Shown one piece after another: positions 36,900-45,986 of a stretch of DNA of 64,000 nucleotides. The stretch comes from Epiperipatus broadwayi (lineage: Eukaryota > Onychophora > Udeonychophora > Euonychophora > Peripatidae), in NCBI GenBank assembly GCA_028023455.1, contig JAQFVV010000185.1:374001-438000 (forward strand), written 5' to 3'. The notes beneath the pieces are model-generated. The model worked only from the letters and a program-made list of their open reading frames with translations, was not told the DNA's origin and made no database searches. Numbering within the stretch: the first letter of the stretch is position 1; each line of letters begins with the position of its first letter. Position numbers and translations under genes: made by a program.

Positions 36900-39875
36900 T
36901 ATGACAGACAAAAATAAAGCATGGCCCTTATTCCCAGGAGGCTGTAAAGTTACCAACCAAGGCAGCAGTTGGTGGCTGAAGGCAGAGGGTGCTAAGAATC
37001 CCCTGATTGCAGACCCAGGCTGCCATTTGATGACAACTTTTTATTTAGGTACTTACAACTGCAGATCACTTTCAAGTGAAGGAAGATTGCAAGAATTAGA
37101 AGAAGAACTCTCTTATATTAAATGGGATATTATTGGACTTTGTGAAGTTAGAAGAAAAGGTGAAGAGACAATTAATTTAAAAAGTGGACATATATTCTAT
37201 TATAAAGGCACAAATATTGGAAATACAAGTGGAGTAGGATTCATTATAAATAAAAAGTGTAAGAACAATATTGTGGAGATTGATGGTGTATCAGACAGAG
37301 TGGCAAGATTAGTTATACAACTTAATAGCAGATACCAAATGCAGATAATTCAGGTTTATGCCCCAACAAGTTCTCATAGTGATGAAGTAGTAGAAGATTT
37401 TTATATGGCTGTACAAAAGGCTTTTGATCAGAGTAAACAACATTTTAAAATTGTTATGGGAGACTTTAATGCTAGAATTGGTAAACAAATGAAAGATGAA
37501 AGTGCTGTAGGTAATTTTGGTTATGGTAATAGAAATGAGAGAGGACATAGACTTGTGGAGTTTACAGAAAAAGAAAAACTTTATATTATGAATTCTTTTT
37601 TTGAGAAAAATGCTAAAAGAAAATGGACATGGAAGCATCCAAATGAAGGTACAGCAGAATTGGATTATATTTTGACTAACAGGAAATACATATTTCAAGA
37701 TTGTAATGTTCTTAATGGATTTAACACAGCAAGTGATCATCGATTAGTAAGATGCAAGATACGTGTTAATGTAAAACTAGAAAGATAAAAATTGTTAAGA
37801 AAAACAATATTTACAGTTGATATTCCTAATCTTCAGAAACATTCTAATGAATTTAAATTAGAACTTACAAATCGGTTTCAAGTATTAGTATATTTTGAAC
37901 ATGATTCAGGTTTGAATGAAATTAATATGAAAATAACTGATACACTTTTAAAAACTGCAAGAAAGATAGCTGGTAGAAAAAAGCAGCAATTGACCAATAA
38001 AATTTCTACTGAGACTAGAGAATTTATGAAGAAAAGAAGAAATATGAAGATATACAAAAATGATGCATTAAAAAGAATTGAATATCTCGAATTTTGTAAA
38101 ATGGTGCGGAAAAGAGTTGAAAATGATATAAGAAAGTATAGCTGTGAACTAGCAAGAAAAGCTGTAGAAGAAAATAAAAGTCTTAAGAATGTAAAACAAC
38201 ATTTTGGTATTGGTAGGAAATTTATATCTGCAATAAGAAAAAAAGATGGAATTATTACTAAAAAGAGAGATGACATCATGAAATTGGTAGAAAATTTTTA
38301 TCAAGAATTATATAGTAATAAAGAACAAGTACCTCCTATATCTATTACATCTTCCGAATTGCCCAGAATTTTAAATGAAGAAGTGAGAAATGCAATTAAA
38401 TGTATGAACAAAGGAAAGGCTCCAGGTAATGATGGAATTATAATTGATATATTAAAAGAAGCAGGTGAAGAAACAGAAAATTTTTTAGCAAAGTTATATA
38501 CTAAATGTCTAAATGATAAAGATGTACTGGATGATTGGAAGAATGCAGTAATAATATTAATATTTAAAAAAGGTGATAAAGAAGATATTAGAAATTTCAG
38601 ACCTATCAGCCTTTTATCAGTTTTATATAAAATTTTTACCAAGATAATTACAACTCGTCTACAGAGAACATTGGATTTCCACCAACCAAGAGAACAAGCT
38701 GGATTTAAAAGTGGTTTTAGTACAGTAGATCATATTCAGGTATTGAGAGAAGTTATAGAAAGGACAAATGAATATGAGTTGTCATTATGTTTTGGATTTG
38801 TAGATTATGAAAAGGCATTTGATTCTATAAACATTTCTTCAGTGATTAAAGCATTGGATCATCAAGGTATAGATCCAGGATATTGTCATATTTTAAAGAA
38901 TATTTATAAAAATGCAACAGCAACAATTAGATTACATAATGATACTGGGAAAGTTAACATTGAGAAAGGTGTAAGACAAGGTGACTCCATATCTACAAAA
39001 CTTTTTACAGCAGTGCTGCAAGAAGTATTTTGTGGATTAAAATGGGAAACTAAAGGAGTGAAAGTAAATGGAGATTATTTAAGTCATTTAGATTTCACAG
39101 ATGATGTAGTTGTTTTTGCAAATAATGCTTCAGAGCTGCAGGAAATGTTGCAGGAGTTATCAGATGAAAGTAGGAAAGTAGGACTAAAGATAAATGTTAA
39201 AAAGACTAAAGTAATGTTTAATTGATTTGCTCAAAATATGAAAATAAAGATTGATTATGATGAATTAGAAGAAGTTAACAGTTACAAATACCTTGGTCAA
39301 ATTATTAATACAGATGGAAACATAAAGAAGGAAATTAATCATAGAATTAAACTTGGTTGGAGTGCTTTTGATAGAAATAACTTGATACTAAAAGGAAATA
39401 TGCCTATGTGTTTGAAAAGGAAGGTTTTTAACAAATATGTTTTACCAGTTCTTACTTATGGATCTGAGACTTGGACACTCAATAGAAGAGCAATACAGAG
39501 ACTTCAGACCACTCAAAGAAGTATGGAGAGATGTATGTTGGGAGTAACAAGAAGAGATCGAAAACGCAATGTATGGGTAAGAGAACAAACAGGTGTTACT
39601 GACCTCATTGAAAAAATTAAAAGATTGAAGTGGAGTTGGGCTGGACATATTGCTAGAAGAGATGATAATAGATGGACAATTGAAATTTTAAACTGGATTC
39701 CAAGAGATTGTAAAAGACCCAGAAAGAGACCACATGTGAGATGGATGGATGAAATAAGAAAGTGTGCAGGGGTGATGTGGAGAAGAGAAACTAAAGATTG
39801 AAGAAGATGGATTAAACTTGGAGAGACCTTCACCCTGCAGTGGATTGATAATGGTTGATAATGATGATGATGATG
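36519..39875 (+). mobile_element. Near full-length RTE-clade non-LTR retrotransposon (~3.36 kb)
   Basis: A complete-looking LINE: 5' untranslated region with a TA microsatellite (36,868-36,895), one ORF region with apurinic-like endonuclease and reverse transcriptase, and a (GAT)n tail (39,859-39,875). The 12-mer ACACACACAAAG lies immediately before (36,507-36,518) and after (39,876-39,887), fitting a target-site duplication and an intact 5' end. The length fits RTE elements. As the flank is AC-rich, part of the duplication could be chance. Three other RTE fragments in the window are 5'-truncated copies of the same family. Confidence 0.88.
37030..39858 (+). pseudogene. RTE endonuclease-reverse transcriptase, one frame with three stop codons
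   Basis: From Met 37,030 (MTTFYLGTYNCRSLS) to TGA 39,856 the same frame reads 942 codons, interrupted only by TAA 37,786, TGA 39,223 and TGA 39,799; there is no frameshift. Residues 1-250 are an exonuclease-endonuclease-phosphatase domain: N in 'YNCRS', E in 'GLCEVRR', 'VYAPTS', 'GDFNARIG' and 'SDHRLV'. Residues ~400-750 are the RT: 'NAVIILIFKKGDKEDIRNFR', 'AGFKSGFSTVDHI', 'GFVDYEKAFDSI' (first Asp), 'GVRQGDSIS' and 'DFTDDVVVF' (catalytic DD, with T where A is usual). The C-terminal part carries 'LTYGSETW' and 'KRPRKRPHVRWMDEIRKC'. Its role is target-primed reverse transcription. Stops make this copy inactive unless read through. An alternative start lies at 36,865, within the TA tract. Confidence 0.93.
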
Positions 39876-39987
39876 ACACACACAAAGAAATCAAGTCATA
39901 TGTCACATGATTTAACAAGCTTGTATTACAAATGTTATATATGGAGTTTGCAAATAAGCTCTTAACAAGCTTTGCAGAATATCCCCA

Positions 39988-40024
39988 AACCCAGACTGGT
40001 TTCTGCTACTGGCTTCCTCAGTAA
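39988..40024 (-). ncRNA. Hammerhead-like motif, family A/P, left arm
   Basis: Minus strand: AUUA, then CUGAGGA (position 7 of the core may be any base), AGCCAGUAGCA, GAAAC, CA, GUC, UGGG. The core, GAAA and a GUC cleavage triplet are all intact. Stem III is A-U and C-G with a two-base loop; stem II is short (GC/GC). Stem I is weak on this arm. Confidence 0.5.
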
Positions 40025-40042
40025 TGCTTAAGTATCCTAGCA

Positions 40043-40080
40043 CTTCACTGAGGAAGCCAGTAACAGAAACTGGTCTGGGG
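40043..40080 (+). ncRNA. Hammerhead-like motif, family A/P, right arm
   Basis: Plus strand: CUUCA (40,043-40,047), core CUGAGGA (40,048-40,054), AGCCAGUAACA, GAAAC (40,066-40,070), UG, cleavage triplet GUC (40,073-40,075), UGGGG (40,076-40,080). Stem I pairs CUUCA with UGGGG (two G-U). Stem III is A-U plus C-G. Stem II is weak here (GC with AC) and there is an A-A apposition next to the core, so folding must be tested. All invariant core bases are present. Confidence 0.55.
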
Positions 40081-40141
40081 TTAGATCTATTCTGCAAAGT
40101 TTGTTAAAAGCTTATTCGCGACTCTATTTATGACACACACA

Positions 40142-41825
40142 CATATATATATATATATGAAGTTTTTAGTAACTTCAATATAAAATGAAATTTTCTTATC
40201 AAAAGTAGAACAATGTAAATATATTCGAAATGAATAAAATATCAATCATTTTAATTTTTATCAATATAAGCTTTATTGTGTCGTGAAGAAAAGGCTCTAA
40301 CCATTATTTTTCGACACATACATATATATGTACACATATACACTTTTTCCTTGTCTTGAATTTATAATGGAATCAGGCTAGATCAATATCTCATCTTATA
40401 AACTACTTAAAAAAATCTCTTCATATTAGTCATAGATTGCTTAAGTTCACTTTCATGTACTGAAAAAGATCACTAAATTTAGAAAAAAAAAGATTTTCAA
40501 TTTTACAAAATATTCAATCAAAATATTTTTCAAAAGAATCAATATATTAGATAAAATGATACTTTTTCAGAAAACTATCATCAGTTATACTCATAATATA
40601 TTTAATATTATTTTATCATTATAAATACTCATATTAATGCTGTTTATATATATCTTTTTGTATAGGTTTAAGTACAATGGTAGAATAATGGTATAGATCT
40701 GACAATTCTGGTGCTCACTATCTCGTGACTTCCCAAATGACGACCTAACTATATGATTAGTTGTTTATTTTATGAATAATAAATAAATTACGTATTAATT
40801 ATTTAAATAAGATAATAGAACACTGTTGCTTTTATAAAACTGATTTAATATATAAAAGTAAAACAAAGAATTTTCTGAAAATAAATATAAAAGATTTATT
40901 ATCCACGTTTATTCATGTGTAATTAATAATATTGTCTCATTGACATTTTTTCATTTGAATCGCATTGATATTGTCTGAGTAAGGAATATTACACCAAAAA
41001 TTTTTATACAGACATTGCAAGCAATACACTGAATAAGTTTGAAAATCCATTCATTAATTTTTTTTTAAAATACGAAGCGGAAGGCGTAATAACGTGAATA
41101 ATCTGATATAAAATTAACCGATGTTTTAATTAATAGGTATCAAGAATTTTTTTCAAATAAAAAGTAAATGTGTCATTATATTTGTTGATATACTTTTGCC
41201 TCTTAAAATCTTTAAAGACCTCTTGAATGGTGAGGACTCATTATAGATAAAATCCTGGCATTAAAAAATATAATTGTTACTGGTATTCATAATGTGAAAG
41301 GAAATTGATGATGATGAATTTTGATTTACTACATGAACATATCTTCTAGCACTGACGTGATAATAACTCATTTTATCATAAAACGCTCTATAAATAATAA
41401 CATGCGATTTTATAAACTCCTTGGCATCAAGAGTAATTAAATCCTTTCTATTAAATACTAATTTCTTTTTTGATTTGTAATATACATAATTTTTGTTATA
41501 TAACATTTCATAATACTGTTAATACTGCCTGTAATTTCTTTTATATAAAGAACATAATCTCTAACACTTATTACTTTTTCCCTTTGTTTTATTTATTATC
41601 ATTCTTTTGTTTCTGGAATAAATGATTATATTTAATTATTAAACAGTAAGCATTAAATATTAAGATATTGCTTATATAATGTATTTATTTCTCTAGACAG
41701 AATTGATCTAGAATTTTAACTAGCTTAGTAAACAAAGATTTTGTAAGAAGATGAGACAAAAAATTACAAATATTAATCTCTGACAGTATTTTTTCTAAAA
41801 ATAAATTAACAAAAATTTTTATAAA
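40142..41825. other. AT-rich stretch, nothing recognised
   Basis: Begins with an AC/TA tract. Neither the ORF at 41,261-41,506 nor any other frame has recognisable character. The short 'ACAATGGTAGAATAATGGTA' region near 40,675-40,760 might be a SINE fragment, but I cannot support it. Confidence 0.35.
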
Positions 41826-42642
41826 CCATTCCTCTCTTGTATTTTACTTCATCTTTCATCCTAAAATTAGTTATCAATTTATCTAAATTTTTGCTATTAG
41901 CTCATCCCACATTAATGTTTTTATCTATATAATTTTTATTTTTTTTTATTTAATATATTATATATACTAGGCAAATATAAAATTTTTATCCATTTCTTTT
42001 GTTTATTAGTCCTACATCTGTTATTATCATAGCTATTTATGTTATTTTATGAAAATATATTGTCAATACTCTGCGCCACGTATCCATATTCCATATATGC
42101 CTGTTTGAAATTCTTCTTCTGTAATATAGCAATATTTTTATCTGTATTAAATCTAGCATTCTTATATTTAAAATTTTTTATTACACTCATCTTTTGTATC
42201 CATGATTGTTTTGAATCTATAGATATAATTTCCCTTAATTTATCATCTTTAATAAAATGCTTAAGTATAAAATCATTATTTTGATTTAAACTAATTTCAA
42301 TATCTAAATACCTTATTTCATTATCAATTTCTTTCATAGTAAATCTTATGTTATCAACATTATTATTAAATTGTTTATACAATTTATATATTGCCCTTTT
42401 ATTACCAATTATCAAACTATCATCTGCATATTTAAAATAATGTAGTACTTTTTTAATTACTCAACCTTTTATAATATTGATTTCCATATCATTAATAAAC
42501 ATAGATACCATAATCCCACTAATCATGCATCCCATAACCCATCCCTTATTTATACCCCAATATTTGTTATTATATTTGAAATATAAACTATTATTTATTA
42601 GGTTCAATGCTTCATTTATAATATTAATTATGTTATCTTCAT

Positions 42643-42697
<55 letters not shown>

Positions 42698-42746
42698 TAA
42701 AGCCTTTATGACGATATTAATACTTTTAATTATATACTTTGTATAA
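41826..42746 (-). pseudogene. PLE-1 reverse transcriptase fragment, inverted copy
   Basis: The minus strand matches the PLE-1 RT at 55,190-55,990 closely. From about 42,590 it reads INKGWVMGCMISGIMVSMFI then NDMEI, and the catalytic box YADDSLIIG near 42,410. The open stretch 42,415-42,047 follows (KRAIYKLYKQFNNNVDNIRF, later KQAYMEYGYVAQSIDNIFS). A TA/GA microsatellite (42,645-42,697) interrupts the N-terminal side. Similarity ends at about 41,830. Stops separate the pieces. It faces away from the plus-strand PLE-1, so the two copies are head-to-head. The plus-strand ORFs over it are shadows. Confidence 0.85.
42640..42698. repeat. (TA)n(GA)n compound microsatellite
   Basis: TA repeat followed by AG repeat, inside the inverted PLE RT fragment. 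Confidence 0.9.
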
Positions 42747-42923
42747 TCTTTGTTTTTAACCCAATAATGATCACATGATCACCATTTCTTATGCTTGCTT
42801 TTAACAGTTATTAAAACAGGCAAAACTCTCTATATGTATTGCTACTCAGTGCAAGCCAGAGTAATCAATGGATACCACAAGGCTTGTGCATAAAATCCCC
42901 ATCTTGTACCTACTCATCCAATA

Positions 42924-42967
42924 TCCCCAGACTAATTTTTGGCTTGTGGCCTTCCTCAATGAGGAGC
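42924..42967 (-). ncRNA. Hammerhead-like motif, family A copy 1 (decayed)
   Basis: Minus strand: CUCCUCA, UUGAGGA for CUGANGA, AGGCCACAAGCC, AAAAAU for GAAAC, UA, GUC, UGGGG. Stem I (CCUCA/UGGGG) and stem II (GGC/GCC) are preserved, while core bases have mutated. Confidence 0.45.
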
Positions 42968-43430
42968 CTTGGATCTGAGAACACTGCACCTAGATCTTAG
43001 GATCTAATGCAATCCTCCAGAAGCCACCTTTTATCTCTATTTAACTACAAAACTATGAGACGTAAATTGAAAATACTATAATATTTTCAATCCAAGTTCA
43101 TCAGCTTATATAGTCATATAGGTCTGAACTCAATTCATATACATTTTGGTGTCTTTGGTTCTTTAATAATCATAGCTACCACTATCCTATTAGGCAGGAT
43201 TGGTTTTAGCAAATAAACATAATATGATCACCATTTCTTATGCTTGCTCTTAACTGTTATTAAAACAGGCAAAACTCTCTATACATATTGCTACTCAGTG
43301 CAAGCCAGAGTGCTTGTGCATAAAATTCCCATTTAGTGCCTACTTATCCAATATACCTAGACTAGTTTTTGGCTTGAATGCCAGAAGGCTTGTACATAAA
43401 ATCCCCATCTACTGCTTACTTATTCAATAT

Positions 43431-43470
43431 ATCCAGAATAGTTTCTGGCTTGTGGCCTTCATCAGTGAGG
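43431..43470 (-). ncRNA. Hammerhead-like motif, family A copy 3 (intact core)
   Basis: Minus strand: CCUCA (43,470-43,466), CUGAUGA (43,465-43,459), AGGCCACAAGCCA with a GGC/GCC stem, GAAAC (43,445-43,441), loop UA, triplet UUC, UGGA. The core is canonical. Stem III reads A-U and C-U here, because the usual GUC is UUC, and stem I has one mismatch beyond three pairs. Read with copies 1 and 4 it gives a full minimal hammerhead consensus. Confidence 0.55.
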
Positions 43471-43570
43471 TGCCTTAGATCTGAGAGCACTGCATCTAGA
43501 TCTTAGAATCTAATGCAACTCTCCAACAGCCACCTTTTATCCCTACTTAACTATAAAAATATAAGATTTA

Positions 43571-43609
43571 CTGATGATGGCCACAAGTGAGAAACTAATC
43601 TGGGGATAT
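43571..43609 (+). ncRNA. Hammerhead-like motif, family A copy 4 (facing copy)
   Basis: Plus strand: CUGAUGA (43,571-43,577), UGGCCACAAGUGA, GAAAC, UA, AUC, UGGGG. The core is intact, but the 5' strand of stem I is lost because the inverted junction falls just upstream. It is therefore a partial copy. Confidence 0.45.
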
Positions 43610-43714
43610 TGGATGAGTAGGCACTAGATGGGGATTTTATGCACAAGCCTTCTGGCATCCATTGATTACTCTAGCTTGCACTGAATAGCAATATGTATAG
43701 AGAATTTTTCCTGT

Positions 43715-43845
43715 TATAATCTTTGTTGTTTGTAGATATGTATTTTTTAACATATTATTGACTATTGAATACTTGAGGTGCAACATAAAAAAAGGAATTA
43801 GTTCCGATTCTGATTCTTTTTCTATATAGTAATTTTCGAAATGAT
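43715..43845 (+). repeat. PLE-1 5' terminal direct repeat
   Basis: Matches 56,583-56,706 almost base for base: 'GTTGTTTGTAGATAT', 'AACATATTATTGACTATTGA', 'TTAGTTC' and 'GATTCTGATTCTTTT'. The pair brackets the whole PLE-1 coding region in the same orientation, as PLE terminal repeats do. Confidence 0.75.
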
Positions 43846-43929
43846 TTATAATGTTACCTTTGAATTAATACCGAGTTCGATTGTGATGTAAAGCATTTAT
43901 GGAAGTATATGAGAGATAATTTGGATCCG

Positions 43930-44700
43930 ATTGATTTGATTAAAATAAAGAAATTAAGTAAATATGTTTACATATGGAAAAAATAAAAGGTCAATTATCA
44001 TATTTAAATCATTGTAAATTACATAAGGTTATGCCTAAAGCATGTATAATTAACGTTAGAGGGAATAATGAGATCTCAAATAATATTAAATTAATATATA
44101 AACTAGAGAAGGTAATATATAAACTAGAGAAGTGTTTGTTGCAGATTTTTATAAACGAAAAATACAACATTTTTAAAAGTAGTTTGGATAGATTTAGAAG
44201 TTTAAATAAAATTATAAAACCAATATTAAAGGAAATAAAAGTCTGGGATAATTTCAAAACGTTCTTAAATAATTATCGCAATAAATGGAATTATAAAATA
44301 CACCGTAAAAATACTAAAAAATTGGAATGATTGATTAATAAATTATCCACTAATAGATCATGCAGATATGATAACATTCGGCAGTCTTATAAGTGTTTGG
44401 AATATAAAAAACATTTTCCAAACAATTTTGTAAATTTGACGGATTATAAATTTTCTCTTGAACAAAGTAATTTACTAAGTAAAAATCCATCATTTATACC
44501 ATTTATAGACAAAGATATAACGAAAAGGATTAACACACATTGAATTGGCACATATTTCATATGGAAAAAAAGAAATTACATTGTGTTTTAAAGAGACATT
44601 TATATGAACTTAATATTTCTAATAAGGACTATAACTACAAAAAAATAATAAACGAAATTATATATATAATATTATGATTCGATGTCTGTATTTTTAAAGC
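43930..44700 (+). pseudogene. PLE-1 ORF, N-terminal part
   Basis: Frames 43,974-44,330 and 44,331-44,543 are the variable N-terminal region of PLE reverse transcriptase. The recognisable block is FVNLTDYKFSLEQSNLLSKN then PSFIPF, matching the PLE pattern 'NLS...L...E..LLSKG..F.P'. A stop (TGA 44,328) lies between the two frames, which share one frame. A further in-order trace is RHLYELNISNKDYNYKKIIN near 44,590-44,660. The ORF is then broken at about 44,700 by the PLE-2 hairpin. Confidence 0.7.
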
Positions 44701-44704
44701 AATA

Positions 44705-45484
44705 AAAGTAGTTATATAACTGAATATTTGTAAATACAGTAACTAAATAATTAAAAGTTTTTATCCACTTAGGAGTGCTTTCGATTATCCCAGTAATCTG
44801 TGTCAACTAAAGCTTTGAAATGCCAACTTTCTCACAATTCCATGATCTTAACGTTTGGTGCTTGCCTGTTAATTAAGTCATGTTTATATTTGTATATTAG
44901 CATAGCTTCCTTTATTTTTTTTTTTATTGTTATTTTTTTCAATTTGCAGTATTTTACACTGTTAAAATTGAAGTTAAAACCATAAATACACAATTTATTA
45001 TGGTCGTAAAAAACAGATGCTGAAATATTATTATCTACTATGCAATTTTGTTTCGATTTCTGAACACGTTTTAATAATAGCAAGTGTTCTTTAGTTCTTT
45101 TTTCCAACGTACATCTAGATTCACCTATATATACACTGCCACACCTACATATCCATTTATAAATGACACAATTTTTATTTATAAATGAGGTTTTATCTTT
45201 GGAGTTATTTATTAATTTGTTTAATGTAGGAGGTGTCTAAAAATATTGCAAATTGAAAAAAATAACAATAAAAGAAAAATAAAGTAAGCTATGCTAATAT
45301 ACAAATATAAACATGACTTAATTAACAGGCAAGCAGCAAATGTTAAAATCACAGAATTGTGGGAAAATTAGCATTTCAAAGCTTTAGTTGATACAGATTA
45401 CTGGGATAATCGAAAGTGCTCCTAAGTGGATAAAATTTTTTAATTATTTAGTTACTGTATTTACAAAAATTCAGTTATATAATT

Positions 45485-45488
<4 letters not shown>
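44705..45488 (-). mobile_element. PLE-2 3' end in hairpin form (head-to-head palindrome)
   Basis: Arms 44,705-44,955 and 45,245-45,488 are reverse complements with ~10% differences by eye: 'AGGAGTGCTTTCGATTATCC' on the left faces 'CGAAAGTGCTCCTAAGTGG' on the right. The loop of ~290 bp holds most of the GIY-YIG domain. It interrupts PLE-1, so it inserted later. The architecture repeats that seen at 6.9-9.8 kb. Confidence 0.8.
44832..45238 (-). pseudogene. PLE-2 GIY-YIG endonuclease domain
   Basis: The minus strand from 45,238 reads TPPTLNKLINNSKDKTSF, then CVIYKWICRCGSVYIGESRC, TLEKRTKEHLLLLK and, to the end at 44,832, KKKIKEAMLIYKYKHDLINR plus QAPNVKIMEL. This is an uninterrupted GIY-YIG domain ('IY', 'VYIGE', 'L.KR..EH', 'KIKEA'). 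It has the cysteines (C.C...) that precede the catalytic Tyr in PLE nucleases. The RT is absent. It is a different PLE family from PLE-1, whose domain reads VYYGQM at that point. The plus-strand ORF at 44,800-44,985 is its shadow. Confidence 0.88.

Positions 45489-45524
<36 letters not shown>
45489..45524. repeat. (AC)n(AT)n microsatellite
   Basis: A compound dinucleotide tract at the right edge of the PLE-2 hairpin. Confidence 0.9.
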
Positions 45525-45535
45525 GGAATGGTTAT

Positions 45536-45780
45536 GGGATTGTAATAAGTAAAAAAGATAAAAGTTGTCATTTTGTTGTAATGTACACTAAGGACTATAA
45601 TGATAGAATATATAGTGTAATAAAAAATGAGGGGTATAGTGGATTATCTAAAGATATTACAAATATTATAAAAAATAAATATATAAAATTGTTAAAAATG
45701 ATTAAGCTTTATAAAATTATAAGTGATAATCAATATTATTTTTTATATTCTAATTTATATGAGAACCCACATATATATAT
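45536..45780 (+). pseudogene. PLE-1 ORF, middle part (start of RT)
   Basis: Translation gives IVISKKDKSCHFVVMYTKDY (the PLE block 'IKPADKG...VV....DY'), then NDRIYSVIKNEGYSGLSKDI and, at the end, YYFLYSNLYENPH, which aligns with the RT start motif 'FY.LPKIHKNP'. The reading breaks off at about 45,780, where the foldback element is inserted. The motif's 'PKIHK' core is altered (SNLYE), so this copy is also decayed. Confidence 0.65.
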
Positions 45781-45986
45781 ATTGCTTATATCACTTCTTT
45801 CATATACACTTTAATGCAACAAATTTTTTAAAAATGTCTTTATTTTCTTTACAGTTTCAACTGTCCAGCAGTCTTCATCAGAGCTACAAGATTTGAATAA
45901 TATAAATACATAACCATCATTTCACACATATATAAAAAATACATAACCACATTTTACACATATATAAAATACACACACATATATAT
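45781..45986 (+). mobile_element. Left part of a foldback element inserted in PLE-1
   Basis: The sequence from 'TTGCTTATATCACTTC' through 'ACATAACCATCATTTCA' is the reverse complement of about 54,744-54,895. 'GAGAACCCA' lies on the outer side of each end (45,762-45,770 and ~54,937-54,945), which suggests the PLE target was duplicated. The element is itself split by the LTR retrotransposon at 45,987-54,143. A motif on the minus strand (TCATCAG at 45,875-45,881 and GTTTC at 45,854) resembles half a hammerhead, but stem I cannot be formed. Confidence 0.7.

Larger units (their letters stand above)
39935..40135. repeat. Palindrome carrying two facing hammerhead-like motifs
   Basis: The arms are about 39,940-40,024 and 40,045-40,130, with a ~20 bp loop. 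Shared blocks (second arm reverse-complemented) are 'AATAAGCTCTTAACAA' / 'AATAAGCTTTTAACAA', 'CTTTGCAGAATA', and 'ACTGGCTTCCTCAGT'. A 12 bp repeat ATGACACACACA flanks it (39,873-39,884 and 40,130-40,141), a possible target duplication, although it overlaps the RTE flank and lies in an AC tract. The reading frame across it (39,912-40,097) is not a gene. Confidence 0.75.
42755..43714. mobile_element. Hammerhead array insertion flanked by a 13 bp duplication
   Basis: A ~960 bp block sits between two copies of TATAATCTTTGTT (42,742-42,754 and 43,715-43,727). The uninterrupted target appears at 56,583-56,600, so this is a real insertion. Inside, one unit occurs in tandem on the minus strand (starts marked by 'GATCACCATTTCTTATGCTT' at 42,768 and the same block at 43,219). 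A third, partial copy is at 43,370-43,560, and a facing copy on the plus strand at 43,565-43,710. Each copy has 'ATCCAATATCCCCAGACTA' or a variant beside a hammerhead-like core. Tandem-plus-inverted terminal repeats and a target duplication of this length are typical of PLEs; I infer a PLE terminal-repeat array. Confidence 0.7.

Noticed and set aside
37309-38642. Long minus-strand ORFs opposite the RTE (37,309-37,740, 37,878-38,279, 38,301-38,642)
   Set aside because: Antisense shadows of the RTE coding frame; no domain of their own.
39223-39225. TGA in the RTE frame as a selenocysteine or readthrough codon
   Set aside because: No SECIS-like structure was seen and other stops are present; ordinary decay explains it.
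39442-39918. Three overlapping minus-strand ORFs at the RTE 3' end
   Set aside because: Antisense of the conserved RTE C-terminal region and its GAT tail.
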